Of a DNA stretch of 64,000 bases, positions 49,602 to 59,324 are shown piece after piece. Origin of the DNA: DATFXM01 sp035315885 (GTDB taxonomy: Bacteria; Acidobacteriota; Blastocatellia; UBA7656); contig DATFXM010000185.1 of assembly GCA_035315885.1 (NCBI GenBank), positions 1 to 64,000 of the forward strand, written 5' to 3'. Below the pieces are notes generated by a model. The model made no database searches, was not told the origin of the DNA, and was given only the letters and a program-made list of their open reading frames with translations. The first letter of the stretch is position 1; every line of letters starts with the position of its first letter. The translations under genes and the position numbers were made by a program.

Positions 49602-52439
49602 ATGGCAAGCAGTTTCATGAACAGAATTGGCAGAATTCCACCGGGTGTAACACTAATTGTGCTGGTGGTCGGAATACTTGGCGTTGGCTCGGCTGCGTTT
49701 CTTATGCTTCGTCACGGGAGCGCCAGTGACGGGGCGACCGCCCAAGCTAACGATTTGGTGCCCCTGGCAGCCCGTATGGATAAATTGGATGGCGACGTAG
49801 GCATTGCACGTCAGGTCGCCGGGCAGGACCAATCGAATCCAGACTGGACCACTGCTACGGTGAACGCGCCGGTTTCAATTGGCGATCGAATCTACGCGAA
49901 AGACGGCTCAAAAGCGGCGATCGCGTTCAGCGGACGAAAGTATGTCCGGCTGAATCCTCGCACGTCTCTGGACGTCTTGTCTCTGAACGAACACCGCACT
50001 CAGCTCGCCTTGCGTGACGGCTCGTGCGTATTCGATGTCGGAGCGCTCGACTCGGACGACCTGTTCGAGGTCGCAACACCAAACGGCGCCGTTGACCTGT
50101 TGGAGCCTGGTCTCTATCAGGTCGGAATAGATGATGGGGGCAGCACTGTAGTCTCGTGCCTTCGCGGCGAGGCTCAGGTTGCCGGTTTATCAGGTTCCGG
50201 GCGCCTCAGCAAGGGACAGATTCTCACACTCGCCGCTGCGTCCGCCGCGGAAGCGGTCACCGCAGCGCTGTCTCACGATCTGGCAGGAACAATAGTCAAC
50301 GACTATTACTCTTACCGTTATCCGAATAGCTACGATGGCCGTTACACGAACTACGACGTGTATCTTGACGACGACTACTACTACGATCCTTATGCGCGGT
50401 CAGCGAGTCACGCGTACGTGCCGAACGACGAAGAACTGGCGGGGCTGGACGATCTCGATGAGTACGGCTCCTGGGACGATGTTCCGGGCTACGGTCACTG
50501 CTGGCGTCCTCGAGTGTCGTCGGGCTGGGCTCCATATCGTGATGGATATTGGGCCAACGACTATCCTCTGGGTCTTACGTGGGTGTCCAATGAGCATTGG
50601 GGTTGGGCGCCGTATCACTACGGGCGCTGGGCTTATGCAAGTGATAACTGGTACTGGGTTCCCGGCGACGTCGTCAGGCGACCTGTTTATTCGCCGGCTC
50701 TTGTAGCGTTCGTACAATTGCCGCAAGAAGAGCGAGTGGGATGGGTGCCGCTAGGTCCGGGCGATCCCTACGTGCCGCGGTACTACGACGCGAACTATCA
50801 AGCTCGCTACTTCGAATCGACGACTTATGTGAATAAGTACGTCAACATCACCAAGGTAGTGAACTACGAGGTGCCGGGCGCGGTCACCGTGGTACCGGTA
50901 TCTCAGTTCTCAAGAGTCATAACTCCGCGTACTGCGATCGCGGTTGATGCTGCGGTGCTGACACGGACTAGGCCGGTGGTTGATCCGTTCCTTGTGCCCA
51001 CGATCAGGCAGGTAGCGCCGCGAATCGAAGCCACTAGGGCGCCAATCGCGGTGCCTGCGGACGTACAGCAACGGTTTGCCCGGCCGGTTCTAGCGAGTCA
51101 GGCTCCGGTCGTTCCGCCGGTGACGGCCAACGTCGCGTCGGCGATGAAGGTTCAAACCATCCCCGCCGGCGAAGCGAAACGGAAACTGCAGGTCAACAAT
51201 AGCGGACAGACCGTCGCAGTGAGCCGTCCTAACGGTTTGCCTATGGCGCCAGTCACGCGGCCGCAGCCGACGGTTGGCCAAAATGGTCAGCCCGCAAACC
51301 AGAACAGTCAGGCAGCAGCAGCTTCCGAAGAGCGCAAAGCGCGCATAGCGGCGCTGGCGCCGCAAGCTGCACAAGGCAACAAGGTAGCAAAACGCGAAAT
51401 GAGACAGCTCGAGCAGCAGCAACAGGTCCAGGACAAGCTGGATAGGAAGGCGGCTGCTCAGCAACAGGTCGCGCAACAGGCTCAGGAAGCCGAACAGCGG
51501 AAGGCTGAGAAGAAGGCTGCACGTCAGCAGGCCCAACAGGCTGCAACGCAGCAACAGGCTCAGCAGGCTCAACAGGCCGAGCAGCAGCGGGCACAGAAGA
51601 AGGCTGAGCGGCAGCAAGCTCAGCAGGCGGCAGCTCAACAGCAGGCTCAGCAGGCTCAACAGGCTGAGCAGCAAAGGACTCAAAAGAAGGCCGAACGGCA
51701 GCAAGCTCAGCAGGCGGCAGCTCAACAGCAGGCTCAGCAGGCTGAGCAGCAAAGGGCTCAAAAGAAGGCTGAGAGGCAGCAAGCTCAGCAGGCCGCTGCG
51801 CAACAGGCCGAGCAGCAGCGAGCTCAGAAAGAGGCCGCGCGAAAGCAGGCCCAGCAGGCTGCACAACAACAGCAGGCTCAGCAGGCTGAGCAGAGGAGGG
51901 CTCAGAAGAAGGCTGAGCGGCAGCAAGCTCAGCAGGCGGCAGCTCAACAGGCCGAGCAGCAGCGAGCTCAGAAGGAGGCCGCGCGAAAGCAGGCCCAGCA
52001 AGCTGCACAACAACAACAGGCTCAACAGGCTGAGCAGCAAAGGGCTCAGAAGAAGGCTGAGCGGCAGCAGCAAGCTCAACAGGCTGCGGCGCAGCAGCAG
52101 GCTCAGCAGGAGGCTGCACGCAAACAGGCTCAAGCTGCCGAGCAGCAGCGCGCTCAGCAGGAGTCGCAGCGCAAGGCTCAGCGAGAAGCTGCGCGACAAC
52201 AGGCGCAGCAGCAGCAGCAGGCTGCACAACAGCAACAGCAGCAGGAGCAGCGAAGAGCTCAAAAGCAGGCCGAACGTCAGCAGGCTCAGCAGCAAGCTGA
52301 GGCTCAGGCACAACAAAAGCGGCAGCAGGAGAAGGCTCAGCGCAAAGCGGAACGACAGCAGCAACAACAGCCGCAACAAGCTCCTCCGAGCAAGAATGAG
52401 AAAAAGAATAAGAATAAAAACACCGGCGACCAGCAGTAA
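49602..52439 (+). CDS. FecR-domain membrane protein with Gln/Ala coiled-coil tail
   Basis: The 945-residue product has one membrane segment (about 15-36), a FecR-like domain (60-210; ISIGDRIYAKDGSKAAIAF-like), then a Tyr/Trp-rich DUF6600-type segment (about 245-400: GYGHCWRPRVSSGWAPYRDG, GWAPYHYGRWAYASDNWYWV). From about residue 570 it is Gln, Ala, Lys, Arg and Glu only, with repeats of AEQQRAQKKAERQQAQQAAA, a probable long coiled coil. The ATG at 49602 has GAGG six bases upstream. Confidence 0.88.
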   Translation: MASSFMNRIGRIPPGVTLIVLVVGILGVGSAAFLMLRHGSASDGATAQANDLVPLAARMDKLDGDVGIARQVAGQDQSNPDWTTATVNAPVSIGDRIYAKDGSKAAIAFSGRKYVRLNPRTSLDVLSLNEHRTQLALRDGSCVFDVGALDSDDLFEVATPNGAVDLLEPGLYQVGIDDGGSTVVSCLRGEAQVAGLSGSGRLSKGQILTLAAASAAEAVTAALSHDLAGTIVNDYYSYRYPNSYDGRYTNYDVYLDDDYYYDPYARSASHAYVPNDEELAGLDDLDEYGSWDDVPGYGHCWRPRVSSGWAPYRDGYWANDYPLGLTWVSNEHWGWAPYHYGRWAYASDNWYWVPGDVVRRPVYSPALVAFVQLPQEERVGWVPLGPGDPYVPRYYDANYQARYFESTTYVNKYVNITKVVNYEVPGAVTVVPVSQFSRVITPRTAIAVDAAVLTRTRPVVDPFLVPTIRQVAPRIEATRAPIAVPADVQQRFARPVLASQAPVVPPVTANVASAMKVQTIPAGEAKRKLQVNNSGQTVAVSRPNGLPMAPVTRPQPTVGQNGQPANQNSQAAAASEERKARIAALAPQAAQGNKVAKREMRQLEQQQQVQDKLDRKAAAQQQVAQQAQEAEQRKAEKKAARQQAQQAATQQQAQQAQQAEQQRAQKKAERQQAQQAAAQQQAQQAQQAEQQRTQKKAERQQAQQAAAQQQAQQAEQQRAQKKAERQQAQQAAAQQAEQQRAQKEAARKQAQQAAQQQQAQQAEQRRAQKKAERQQAQQAAAQQAEQQRAQKEAARKQAQQAAQQQQAQQAEQQRAQKKAERQQQAQQAAAQQQAQQEAARKQAQAAEQQRAQQESQRKAQREAARQQAQQQQQAAQQQQQQEQRRAQKQAERQQAQQQAEAQAQQKRQQEKAQRKAERQQQQQPQQAPPSKNEKKNKNKNTGDQQ
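51400..52340 (+). repeat. Coding tandem repeats (Gln/Ala-rich tail)
   Basis: The DNA of the tail consists of imperfect tandem units of about 84-130 bases such as CTCAGCAGGCTGAGCAGC with AGAAGGCTGAGCGGCAGCAA. They stay in frame, so copy-number change alters only tail length. The complementary strand shows a false Leu-rich frame. Confidence 0.85.
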
Positions 52440-52733
52440 GCCGGTGTGAGGGACACGGGGAGGAGCGAAGGGCGAATGGGCGAAGGGGCGGCGGGGTGAG
52501 ACGGATAAATACACTTCCCCCACGTCCCTCCGCCCAGCGTCCCGCGTCTCTCCGCTCCGGTTCGCCACTTGGCACTTTCGCCGATTAGCCCATTCTCTGC
52601 TCCCCGCGTCTCCGCGTCCCTCCTCTCCGCGTCGCCCATTCGCCCCTTCGCCTCCTTACCTTGCAAAATCTCCAGCACGCAGCTTACTTTCAAGTTCCGC
52701 ACCGAGGCTCAGTGGAAATCCTGGAGGTACGAG

Positions 52734-53783
52734 ATGAAAGCGCATTCAGGGAAGGCGAGGCTATTGGCGTTGTCGGCGTTTGTCCTGATCGGCCTTTCGT
52801 CGTCGGCGGCTGCCAAGAGCGTGGACGATGTCTGCATTCTGAACAACGGTGACCGGATGACCGGGGAAATAAAAAACCTCGACCATGGTCAATTGAAGTT
52901 TAAATCCGCCTACATGCTTGACGCCGTGGACCTCGATTGGGGGAGAGTCTCGCGCCTCGAAAGCAAGGATTCATATATTGTTCTTCTTACAAACGGAAGG
53001 GTATTCACTGCCCGGATCCGACTCGACGCAGCCTCGGCAGGTGACGCGTTTCGGATCGAGGAAGGAACCCAGTCGTTCGCGGTCAAGCAATCTGAAGTGC
53101 TCAGAATACGGCCCGCCAACCAGAATTTCTGGACACAGCTAAACGGATCGATTGACTTTGGCTTCAGCTACACCAGCGGCAACAGCCAGTACCAGACACA
53201 ACTATCCGCATCGGCGACTTACAACCGAGAAGGTTATGTGGTGACGGGAGATGTGAGCACAAACTTGAGCGGCCATAAAGGGGACTCCGCCACAAAACGC
53301 ACCGCATTCGACACGAGATACAAGAAACTGATTAAGCAGAAGTGGTACGCGGGCGGACTTTTCGATCTTCTAACCAGCGACCAGCAGAGCCTGGATCTTC
53401 GAACAACAGTGGGCGGGCTGGTTGGTCGAAACCTCTTTCAGACAAGCCGCACTTCATTCAATGCCTTCTCGGGACTCGCAGTTTCGCGGGAGCGCTATTC
53501 TTCAGTCGGACAGCCTCGCGCGACAAATGCCGAGTCTTTGGTCGGGCTGGACTTCGATACCTACCGATTCAGGTCGCTGAAAATTGATACGAGGTTTCTG
53601 GTCTGGCCCAGCCTGACCGACCCTGGGCGGGTGCGAATGGGTCTCAATTCGAACTTCAGGATCGAACTAATAAAGGACCTTTTTTGGAATCTCAATTTAT
53701 ATGAGAACTTCGACAGCAGGCCTCCCGCTACTGCCAAGCGGAACGACCTGGGAATCACCACATCGTTTGGATGGACATTCTGA
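52734..53783 (+). CDS. DUF481-family outer membrane protein
   Basis: The 349-residue product has a signal peptide (1-25), an early segment with VCILNNGDRMTGEIKNLDHG and then a DUF481 beta-barrel (from about 130; IDFGFSYTSGNSQYQTQLSA). It ends in Phe (SFGWTF), typical of outer-membrane barrels. GGAGG precedes the ATG at 52734. Transport or salt-stress function is unclear. Confidence 0.88.
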   Translation: MKAHSGKARLLALSAFVLIGLSSSAAAKSVDDVCILNNGDRMTGEIKNLDHGQLKFKSAYMLDAVDLDWGRVSRLESKDSYIVLLTNGRVFTARIRLDAASAGDAFRIEEGTQSFAVKQSEVLRIRPANQNFWTQLNGSIDFGFSYTSGNSQYQTQLSASATYNREGYVVTGDVSTNLSGHKGDSATKRTAFDTRYKKLIKQKWYAGGLFDLLTSDQQSLDLRTTVGGLVGRNLFQTSRTSFNAFSGLAVSRERYSSVGQPRATNAESLVGLDFDTYRFRSLKIDTRFLVWPSLTDPGRVRMGLNSNFRIELIKDLFWNLNLYENFDSRPPATAKRNDLGITTSFGWTF

Positions 53784-55224
53784 AAGTGCTGAGTGCTAAG
53801 TGCTGAGTGCTGAGCCCTGAGTCGGACGCTTCTGGATGTTCCACCTGCGGCCCTCCGCTAAAGAGTACCCGGATTCGATGGACTCACCGTCGATAGGTCC
53901 CTCATCCCCTCATCCCCGGCAGGCGATCAACAATCGAATGGTTTCGAGCGCGCTCAGGGCGGCGTTTGCGCGCAAATGCATTAGCGGCCATCTCCGCAAA
54001 CGCAAAAAACAGGAGCAATCCAGATCAAGAAACGAAGCACTGTAATGCCGTATTCCAGATCTGTTGGTGCTCTGGGTTAAGATCGGCCAAATAGCGCAGG
54101 TAGACAACGACGACTCGGTTCCGGTTGGAATCATACGCGATGCCGAAGGTATCTAGCAGTACTTTATCGCGGTCGTCTGTATCTGATGATTCATAGTGCT
54201 TCCTCTTCATTGATATAGAGCCACCAAAGTTTCAACCAGGCTTATAATGATCTCTACAGCAATGGAAACCCCTTCCAGTGGCAGTACTCAATCCCAAAGC
54301 CTTACAGACTTGGTTTACGGCTTTAGAAAACCAGTTAAGGTTGTTCGTTGGAGTTCAATGGGTCTTGATTTCACGCAGGCCTACAGCTATGGAAAGGCAG
54401 AATTCTATAACGAGTCCAAGACCGCCAATCAGGAGAATTAAAGAAGCCAGGTACTGACAAGACTAGAGAGTGTCCTTTGGAAGCACTAAATAACTGCCAT
54501 GAAGCAAACGAGACAAGTGTAATGGCAAGCACTATAAGAATTGTGGAAAGAGCAATCAATCTAGTCCGAGTCACAGCCCACCTCCGTGTATCAGAAATAA
54601 CGGGCATTGGCATGGAGGAAGCGCGAAGGAAACGTCAGGGACATTGCGGCCCGGCTTTACATTCCAGCGGGCCGGGATGAGAAGGATGCGGGTCAGGCAT
54701 GCAATTCGTGCAAATTGAGACCTGCGATTCTAACCGGCCTATCAGCGGTTCTTTGCTGCGTGCATGCTAGACTGAGTTGCCAGGTTGAGCCGCGCATAAC
54801 GTCTAAGGAAACGTCGCGCAAAACGACAGTGTCATCGCGTAGTCGACACGGCTCGTGCTCAAATTCTTGCTTCTGAAGTCAGGCCGTCGATTGAAAACGT
54901 CGAGCCCGCATCGCCACTGATTGACTAGAGAGAATTGCAAATTGCACGCCTGACCCCTCTCAAAGGGCGGAAAGCAAGACTGACTGAATGACTAGAGAGA
55001 ATTGCAAATTGCACGCCTGACACCTCTCAAAAGGGCGGAAAGCGAGACTGACTGAATGACAGAGGGAATCGCAAAATTGCACGCCTGACCCTTGTCAAAG
55101 GGTCGGGAACTGCGATTCTAACCGGCCTATCAGCGGTTCTTTGCTGCGTGCGTGTTAGACTGAGTTGCCAGGTTGAGCCGCGCATAACGCTCTAAGGAAA
55201 CGGTGGCGCAAAACGCGCTGCAGC
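53784..55224. other. Gene-poor, repeat-rich region
   Basis: The 1441 bases begin with GAGTGCTGAGTGCTAAGTG heptamers. Possible degenerate remains of minus-strand genes are seen at 54025-54210 (protein-like, VVVVYLRYLADLNPEHQQIW) and 54371-54598 (an 80-codon frame with a membrane segment, LIALSTILIVLAITLVSFAS), but the frames differ and neither has a clear start. The rest is the repeat complex at 54690-55216. Confidence 0.55.
54690..55216. repeat. RAYT-associated repeat array and flanking direct repeats
   Basis: Three tandem units of 67-68 bases begin at 54923, 54990 and 55058, each holding GAGAATTGCAAATTGCACGC (variable) then CTGACC. A single inverted copy starts at 54690. On either side lie two imperfect 103-107-base direct repeats (54722-54824, 55110-55216) beginning CTGCGATTCTAACCGGCC. 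The unit core ATTGCACGCCTGACCC also occurs at both ends of the transposase region 56324-57424. Confidence 0.85.
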
Positions 55225-55827
55225 TCATGGTGACGCAACTTCATCGGCAGTGACTGCTGACTGCGTAGGCAATTCCGTGCCGTAGATTTCTTGTATCCTA
55301 GTCGCCCAGCGACGACCCAACTCTGTGAGATCAACGTAACTGGACAAGTCGAATTCAATGCCGTCCTTCATATCGGCAACCGTTCGGCCTGCCTTCACGG
55401 TGAGAAGGCCCATAGATCTGAGTCGCCTCAGCTCTCCGCGCAGAGGATGGCTGCCTCGATAGCCAGCGGTTGTGTGAGCAAATAGCTTTTTGATGTGGTT
55501 GACTTCGCGATCCGGGAGAAGTAGCGGGAGAATCAGTGCGATGTCGGCGAGGCGTTCTTCTTGTTTGTCCTGTCGTTCTCGGAGTTTCTCGATCAACTCA
55601 AATTTGAATTGGCCCAGGCTAAATGTCTTCACCTGTCGAAGGAGCAGCAAGGCCCCGGCAACGCCGAGATAAAGGAGAGTGGTCTGGTCGAGACGAGTAG
55701 AAACAGTATAGCTGGAGGCACTAAACATGCGAAGCAACGCACCGAGCGCAGCGATTCCAGCTAAAATGACAAGGCCCCATCGGATCGGGGCTTCTACTGA
55801 TTGTTGTCCGTGCGTATTCGTGTCCAT
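55225..55827 (-). CDS. Membrane protein with winged-helix-like C-terminus
   Basis: The 200-residue product begins MDTNTHGQQSVEAPIRWG and has two membrane segments (about 18-36 and 48-62), a charged coiled-coil (LREKLRERQDKQEERLADIA-like), and a C-terminal segment resembling a small DNA-binding fold (HPLRGELRRLRSMGLLTVKA). No family was recognised. Confidence 0.8.
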   Translation of the reverse strand: MDTNTHGQQSVEAPIRWGLVILAGIAALGALLRMFSASSYTVSTRLDQTTLLYLGVAGALLLLRQVKTFSLGQFKFELIEKLRERQDKQEERLADIALILPLLLPDREVNHIKKLFAHTTAGYRGSHPLRGELRRLRSMGLLTVKAGRTVADMKDGIEFDLSSYVDLTELGRRWATRIQEIYGTELPTQSAVTADEVASP

Positions 55828-56366
55828 TGGTTATGTCGTCGGTGGTGAAGGGCGTCAACATGAAGGCGCCAGAAAACTGGCTAACGCTTTTAGTCGACAA
55901 ACTGCCTGTCCCAACCATCATTCGGATGAACTCTGACCCGCGTTTTCCCAATCTCCAAAATGCTTTTGACAGGCTTTGACGTCATCTATGAACGGTGACC
56001 GGCTGATATTCTCGTTCGATAAAGCCACGGATCCCAACCACTCGATTACCTCAGCGAGATTGTGTGGCGGACCTCGTCAAGCACGTTCCGTTTTTACGCA
56101 GCTGCCTCGGGCAAGGAGGAAGCCTCACCAGCTTTCGAGAGAACAACGAGAGCTTGCATCACGTTCTCCTGCGGAGCGCGCCAACTATACTGCCGAGTAA
56201 GTACTGATGCAAGCGAGAGGTGGCCAACGAGTAAGCAGGCTTGACTTTGTTGACACCTGGTTGAGACTCACATTTGCCGAATCGGTCCCAACGATTCGGA
56301 GGTGTGTAATGACTAATCGAACAGGGGGTCAGGCGTGCAATTTGCAATTCGTGGGTGACCGGCCGT
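55828..56366. other. Intergenic region left of the transposase
   Basis: The 539 bases hold only short unsupported frames and the left repeat of the transposase element (56324-56353). Confidence 0.6.
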
Positions 56367-57424
56367 TCACGGTTTCCGTGACAGCCTGTCTCGCAGTCGC
56401 TCGAGCAACATCCTAGTCTCTATCAAATCCGAATCCGCAATCTTTGCTTTCGCCGATTCGTAACGTCTGCTCACCACCGAGGCATCCAGCCCCGTCATCC
56501 GCGCCAACGCCGCGTTGCTCGCGCCAAGTTTGCGCCCAAGCATTATCAGGAGCTCCTTTACTAATACAACATCACGTTGCTTGCTGGGAACGCAGAACTC
56601 GCTCCGATCGGACCCGGTGACTTCTTCGAAAGTGCTTAGGAGCAGTTCCGGTTCAAACGATTCGCCGACGCGGAACTTGGGCTCTTCCCTGGGAATCTCG
56701 CCTATTCGACGTATTGTCTTTTCGACGAACTCCGCAGAACCCAGAATCCGACCCTGTTCTGCATTGTAGAATTCTTGCTTGTGACCCTCTTTAATTCCCG
56801 CTCGCACGAACAGATTGAACCTCTCCCGCGCCAACTTCTTTGTTGCACCAAAGTGCCTAAGAACTGACTCGACGTCCACCAGCCAAGGCACTTCCAACCC
56901 CACATAAGCGCGATGACTGCTGTAAGGAAAATCTTCCGGGCTGTTCACCATCCTCGCTCTCACTGGGTTTAGGTGAATGTAGCGCACAAGCTCGGCGAAG
57001 TATTGATCGCTTTCACACAGGATTGATTTGTAACGTCCCTGAAGCAGGTGTCCGGTCTTCCGATACTTCCGATTGTGATATTGGCTATAGCTTGTAAGAA
57101 GCCGCATTATTCGACTAATCGAGTCGCGCCGTCTTTCAACGAGCAGGTGAATGTGATTCGTCATCAGGCAGTAGGCATAAAGGTAAAATGGCAGTTTTGA
57201 CTTCTGAATTCCAAGCTCAAGCAGAAACTTGTGGTGATCATCGTCGGAGCGGAATATAAGCTGCCGGTTATTACCCCGCGTTACGATATGATAGAGCCCA
57301 CCTTCGATTTCGAGCCTAGGCTTTCGCATAAACTAAAAAGGCGCGCCCCATCGCCATTACGGATTGTGGTGGATTTCGCAAAATTGTACGTGCGCGAATT
57401 GCACGAATTGCACGCCTGACCCTC
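56324..57424 (-). mobile_element. RAYT transposase element with inverted repeats
   Basis: Left end: GGGGGTCAGGCGTGCAATTT at 56324. Right end: ACGAATTGCACGCCTGACCC ending near 57424. The two are near-identical in opposite orientation and flank the RAYT gene. The repeat core is also seen in the 54690-55100 array, so the protein and repeats are likely partners. Confidence 0.8.
56367..57329 (-). CDS. REP-associated tyrosine transposase (RAYT, Y1 family)
   Basis: The 320-residue product has the Y1 HUH fold: GGLYHIVTRGNNRQLIFRSD, the HUH motif YCLMTNHIHLLVERR, the catalytic Tyr region SQYHNRKYRKTGHLLQGRYK, and VRYIHLNPVRARMVNSPEDF. The C-terminal 60 residues hold a helix-turn-helix of the kind found in such proteins (LGASNAALARMTGLDASVVS). 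It probably acts on the flanking repeats rather than being a full insertion sequence. Confidence 0.9.
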   Translation of the reverse strand: MRKPRLEIEGGLYHIVTRGNNRQLIFRSDDDHHKFLLELGIQKSKLPFYLYAYCLMTNHIHLLVERRRDSISRIMRLLTSYSQYHNRKYRKTGHLLQGRYKSILCESDQYFAELVRYIHLNPVRARMVNSPEDFPYSSHRAYVGLEVPWLVDVESVLRHFGATKKLARERFNLFVRAGIKEGHKQEFYNAEQGRILGSAEFVEKTIRRIGEIPREEPKFRVGESFEPELLLSTFEEVTGSDRSEFCVPSKQRDVVLVKELLIMLGRKLGASNAALARMTGLDASVVSRRYESAKAKIADSDLIETRMLLERLRDRLSRKP

Positions 57425-57431
57425 TCTCTCG

Positions 57432-58976
57432 CTATGCCCAATAGCTGCGGTCGAGGGTTCGATACTGAATCGCTTCAGCTACGTGCAGGGATTCGATCCT
57501 CTCCTTCCCCTGTAAATCGGCCAGCGTGCGGCTTACCTTCAGGATCCGGTCATAGGCTCGTGCGCTCAGACCTAAGCGCGTGATTGCATTCTCGAGCTTG
57601 GCTTTAGATTCCGCGTCGACTCGACAGTACTTCCTGATCAACCTCGGAGACATCTGCGCGTTACAGTAAATGTTTTCGCCACGAAAACGTTCCAGCTGTA
57701 CCTCTCGCGCCTTCACCACGCGCCGTCTGATCTCCTCCGAACACTCAGTCGGAGTGTCGCTGGCCAACTCTTTGAACTTCACCGCGGGAATGTCGATGTG
57801 AATGTCGATTCGATCCATCAGCGGCCCCGAGATCTTCGACAAGTACCGCTGAATTTGCATCAGAGTGCACTTGCACTCGCGCGTCGGGTCGTTGAAAAAG
57901 CCGCACGGACACGGGTTCATCGCGGCGGCCAAAATGAAGCGCGAAGGGAATGTCAACGACATGGCAGCTCGGCTTATCGTGACCCGGCCGTCTTCCAGGG
58001 GTTGCCGCAGAACTTCGAGCACGTTGCGGTCGAATTCCGGAAGCTCGTCAAGAAACAGAAGACCGTTGTGCGCGAGCGAGACTTCGCCGGGCCTGGGGAT
58101 GGCGCCGCCGCCGACCAGGCCCGCATCGGAGATCGTATGATGCGGTGCCCGGAATGGCCGCGCAGTCACGAGGCCGTGCGAGTCGGTCAATCCCACCACC
58201 GAATGAATCTTCGTGCACTCGATCGCTTCTTCAAAATCCAGCGGCGGCATGATCGTAGGAATACGCTTGGCCAGCATAGTCTTGCCCGATCCGGGCGGGC
58301 CGATAAGAACAATGTTGTGGCCGCCGGCGGCCGCGGTTTCGATTGCGCGCTTTGCTTGTTGTTGTCCGCGAACTTCTCGGAAGTCTTCGTGATATTGACT
58401 CAGGGTGCCCAACAACTGCTCGGTATCAATTCGCATGGCAGGCATGACTTGATCGCTGTTGATCAACTCAGCAACCTGTCTGAGCGATCCGACGGGGAAT
58501 ACGTCGAGACCGAGGACTACTGCGGCTTCTCTTGCGTTTTCTTCGGGGGCAAACAAGCGGCGCATGCCCGCATTTCTCGCTGCGACAGCAATCGGCAGCG
58601 CACCCTTGACTGGCCGGACTCGGCCATCGAGAGACAGCTCACCTACGATCAGCGTATCGCTGATGGCATCCGGTTTCAGATCGCCGTTTGCTCCGAGGAT
58701 TCCTACCGCGATCGGCAGATCGAAACTCGATCCTTCTTTCTTCACGTCGGCGGGCGCGAGGTTAACGGTGACTCGGTGGACAGGAAAGAAGAAGCCGCAG
58801 TTGTTGATGGCGGCGCGAATCCGTTCCCGGCTTTCGCGAACTGCGGGATCGGGCAGCCCTACCATGGTGAACGAGGCGGTTGAGCTATCGGCCGGTTTTG
58901 GAGTGAGGTCTACTTCAACGTCGATAACGTACGCATCAATGCCATAGACCGCGGCGCTTAGCGTCTTAAAGAGCAT
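57432..58976 (-). CDS. comM: ComM/YifB-family Mg chelatase-like AAA+ ATPase
   Basis: The 514-residue product has an N-terminal Lon-protease-like domain (SFTMVGLPDPAVRESRERIR, DLPIAVGILG), a central AAA domain with Walker A GPPGSGKTMLAKRIP and Walker B LLFLDELPEFDRNVLEVLRQ, and a C-terminal domain with a zinc-binding MNPCPCGF. In naturally competent bacteria ComM is a helicase for branch migration. Despite the name, it is not part of the tetrapyrrole chelatase. Confidence 0.93.
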   Translation of the reverse strand: MLFKTLSAAVYGIDAYVIDVEVDLTPKPADSSTASFTMVGLPDPAVRESRERIRAAINNCGFFFPVHRVTVNLAPADVKKEGSSFDLPIAVGILGANGDLKPDAISDTLIVGELSLDGRVRPVKGALPIAVAARNAGMRRLFAPEENAREAAVVLGLDVFPVGSLRQVAELINSDQVMPAMRIDTEQLLGTLSQYHEDFREVRGQQQAKRAIETAAAGGHNIVLIGPPGSGKTMLAKRIPTIMPPLDFEEAIECTKIHSVVGLTDSHGLVTARPFRAPHHTISDAGLVGGGAIPRPGEVSLAHNGLLFLDELPEFDRNVLEVLRQPLEDGRVTISRAAMSLTFPSRFILAAAMNPCPCGFFNDPTRECKCTLMQIQRYLSKISGPLMDRIDIHIDIPAVKFKELASDTPTECSEEIRRRVVKAREVQLERFRGENIYCNAQMSPRLIRKYCRVDAESKAKLENAITRLGLSARAYDRILKVSRTLADLQGKERIESLHVAEAIQYRTLDRSYWA

Positions 58977-59324
58977 CTGAGCCTCTCAAAGGTTTTAGGT
59001 GTTTATCAGGGAGGGAAGAGCGGAGTTCCCGCGCCTTGTGGAGTTAGAAAGATATTCAATCCCGCAGAAAGAATCCAGCGCCGCACGGAAATGGCGATGT
59101 CCCTGCGACGCGCGATTAACCAAATCAGGGTTTCACGCAATGGTTCTCAAGCAGCGCCAAGAGATCCCGTCCTTTTGCGTTCTTTGCGAACCCATTCTTT
59201 CGTTGCGTTGAATTCACCTCGGGTAATCGGTAATACCGGGGACAGCCCCAATTCATTGAGTCAAACATTGTCATCCCCCTGCCGCTGTAGGTAGGATACG
59301 GTTCGAGCGCTGATAGTAAGAACA
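58977..59324. other. Divergent intergenic region
   Basis: The 348 bases contain a fragment of the GCAAAG repeat style (TTGCGTTCTTTGCGAA at about 59173) but no gene. Confidence 0.55.

Noticed and set aside
51090..52568. A 492-codon Leu-rich frame on the minus strand
   Set aside because: It is the complement of the Gln/Ala codons of the coiled-coil gene; Leu/Ser repeats follow directly from CAG/GCT, and no start signal or family is present.
54923..55100. CRISPR array
   Set aside because: There are only three units of 67-68 bases with no distinct spacers and no cas genes nearby; it matches the RAYT repeat instead.
57798..58883. A 361-codon plus-strand frame
   Set aside because: Antisense to comM, with no motif of its own.
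57432..58976. ComM counted as part of the Mg-chelatase
   Set aside because: The Lon-like N-terminus and zinc-binding end place it in the ComM/YifB family, unrelated in role to tetrapyrrole chelatase.
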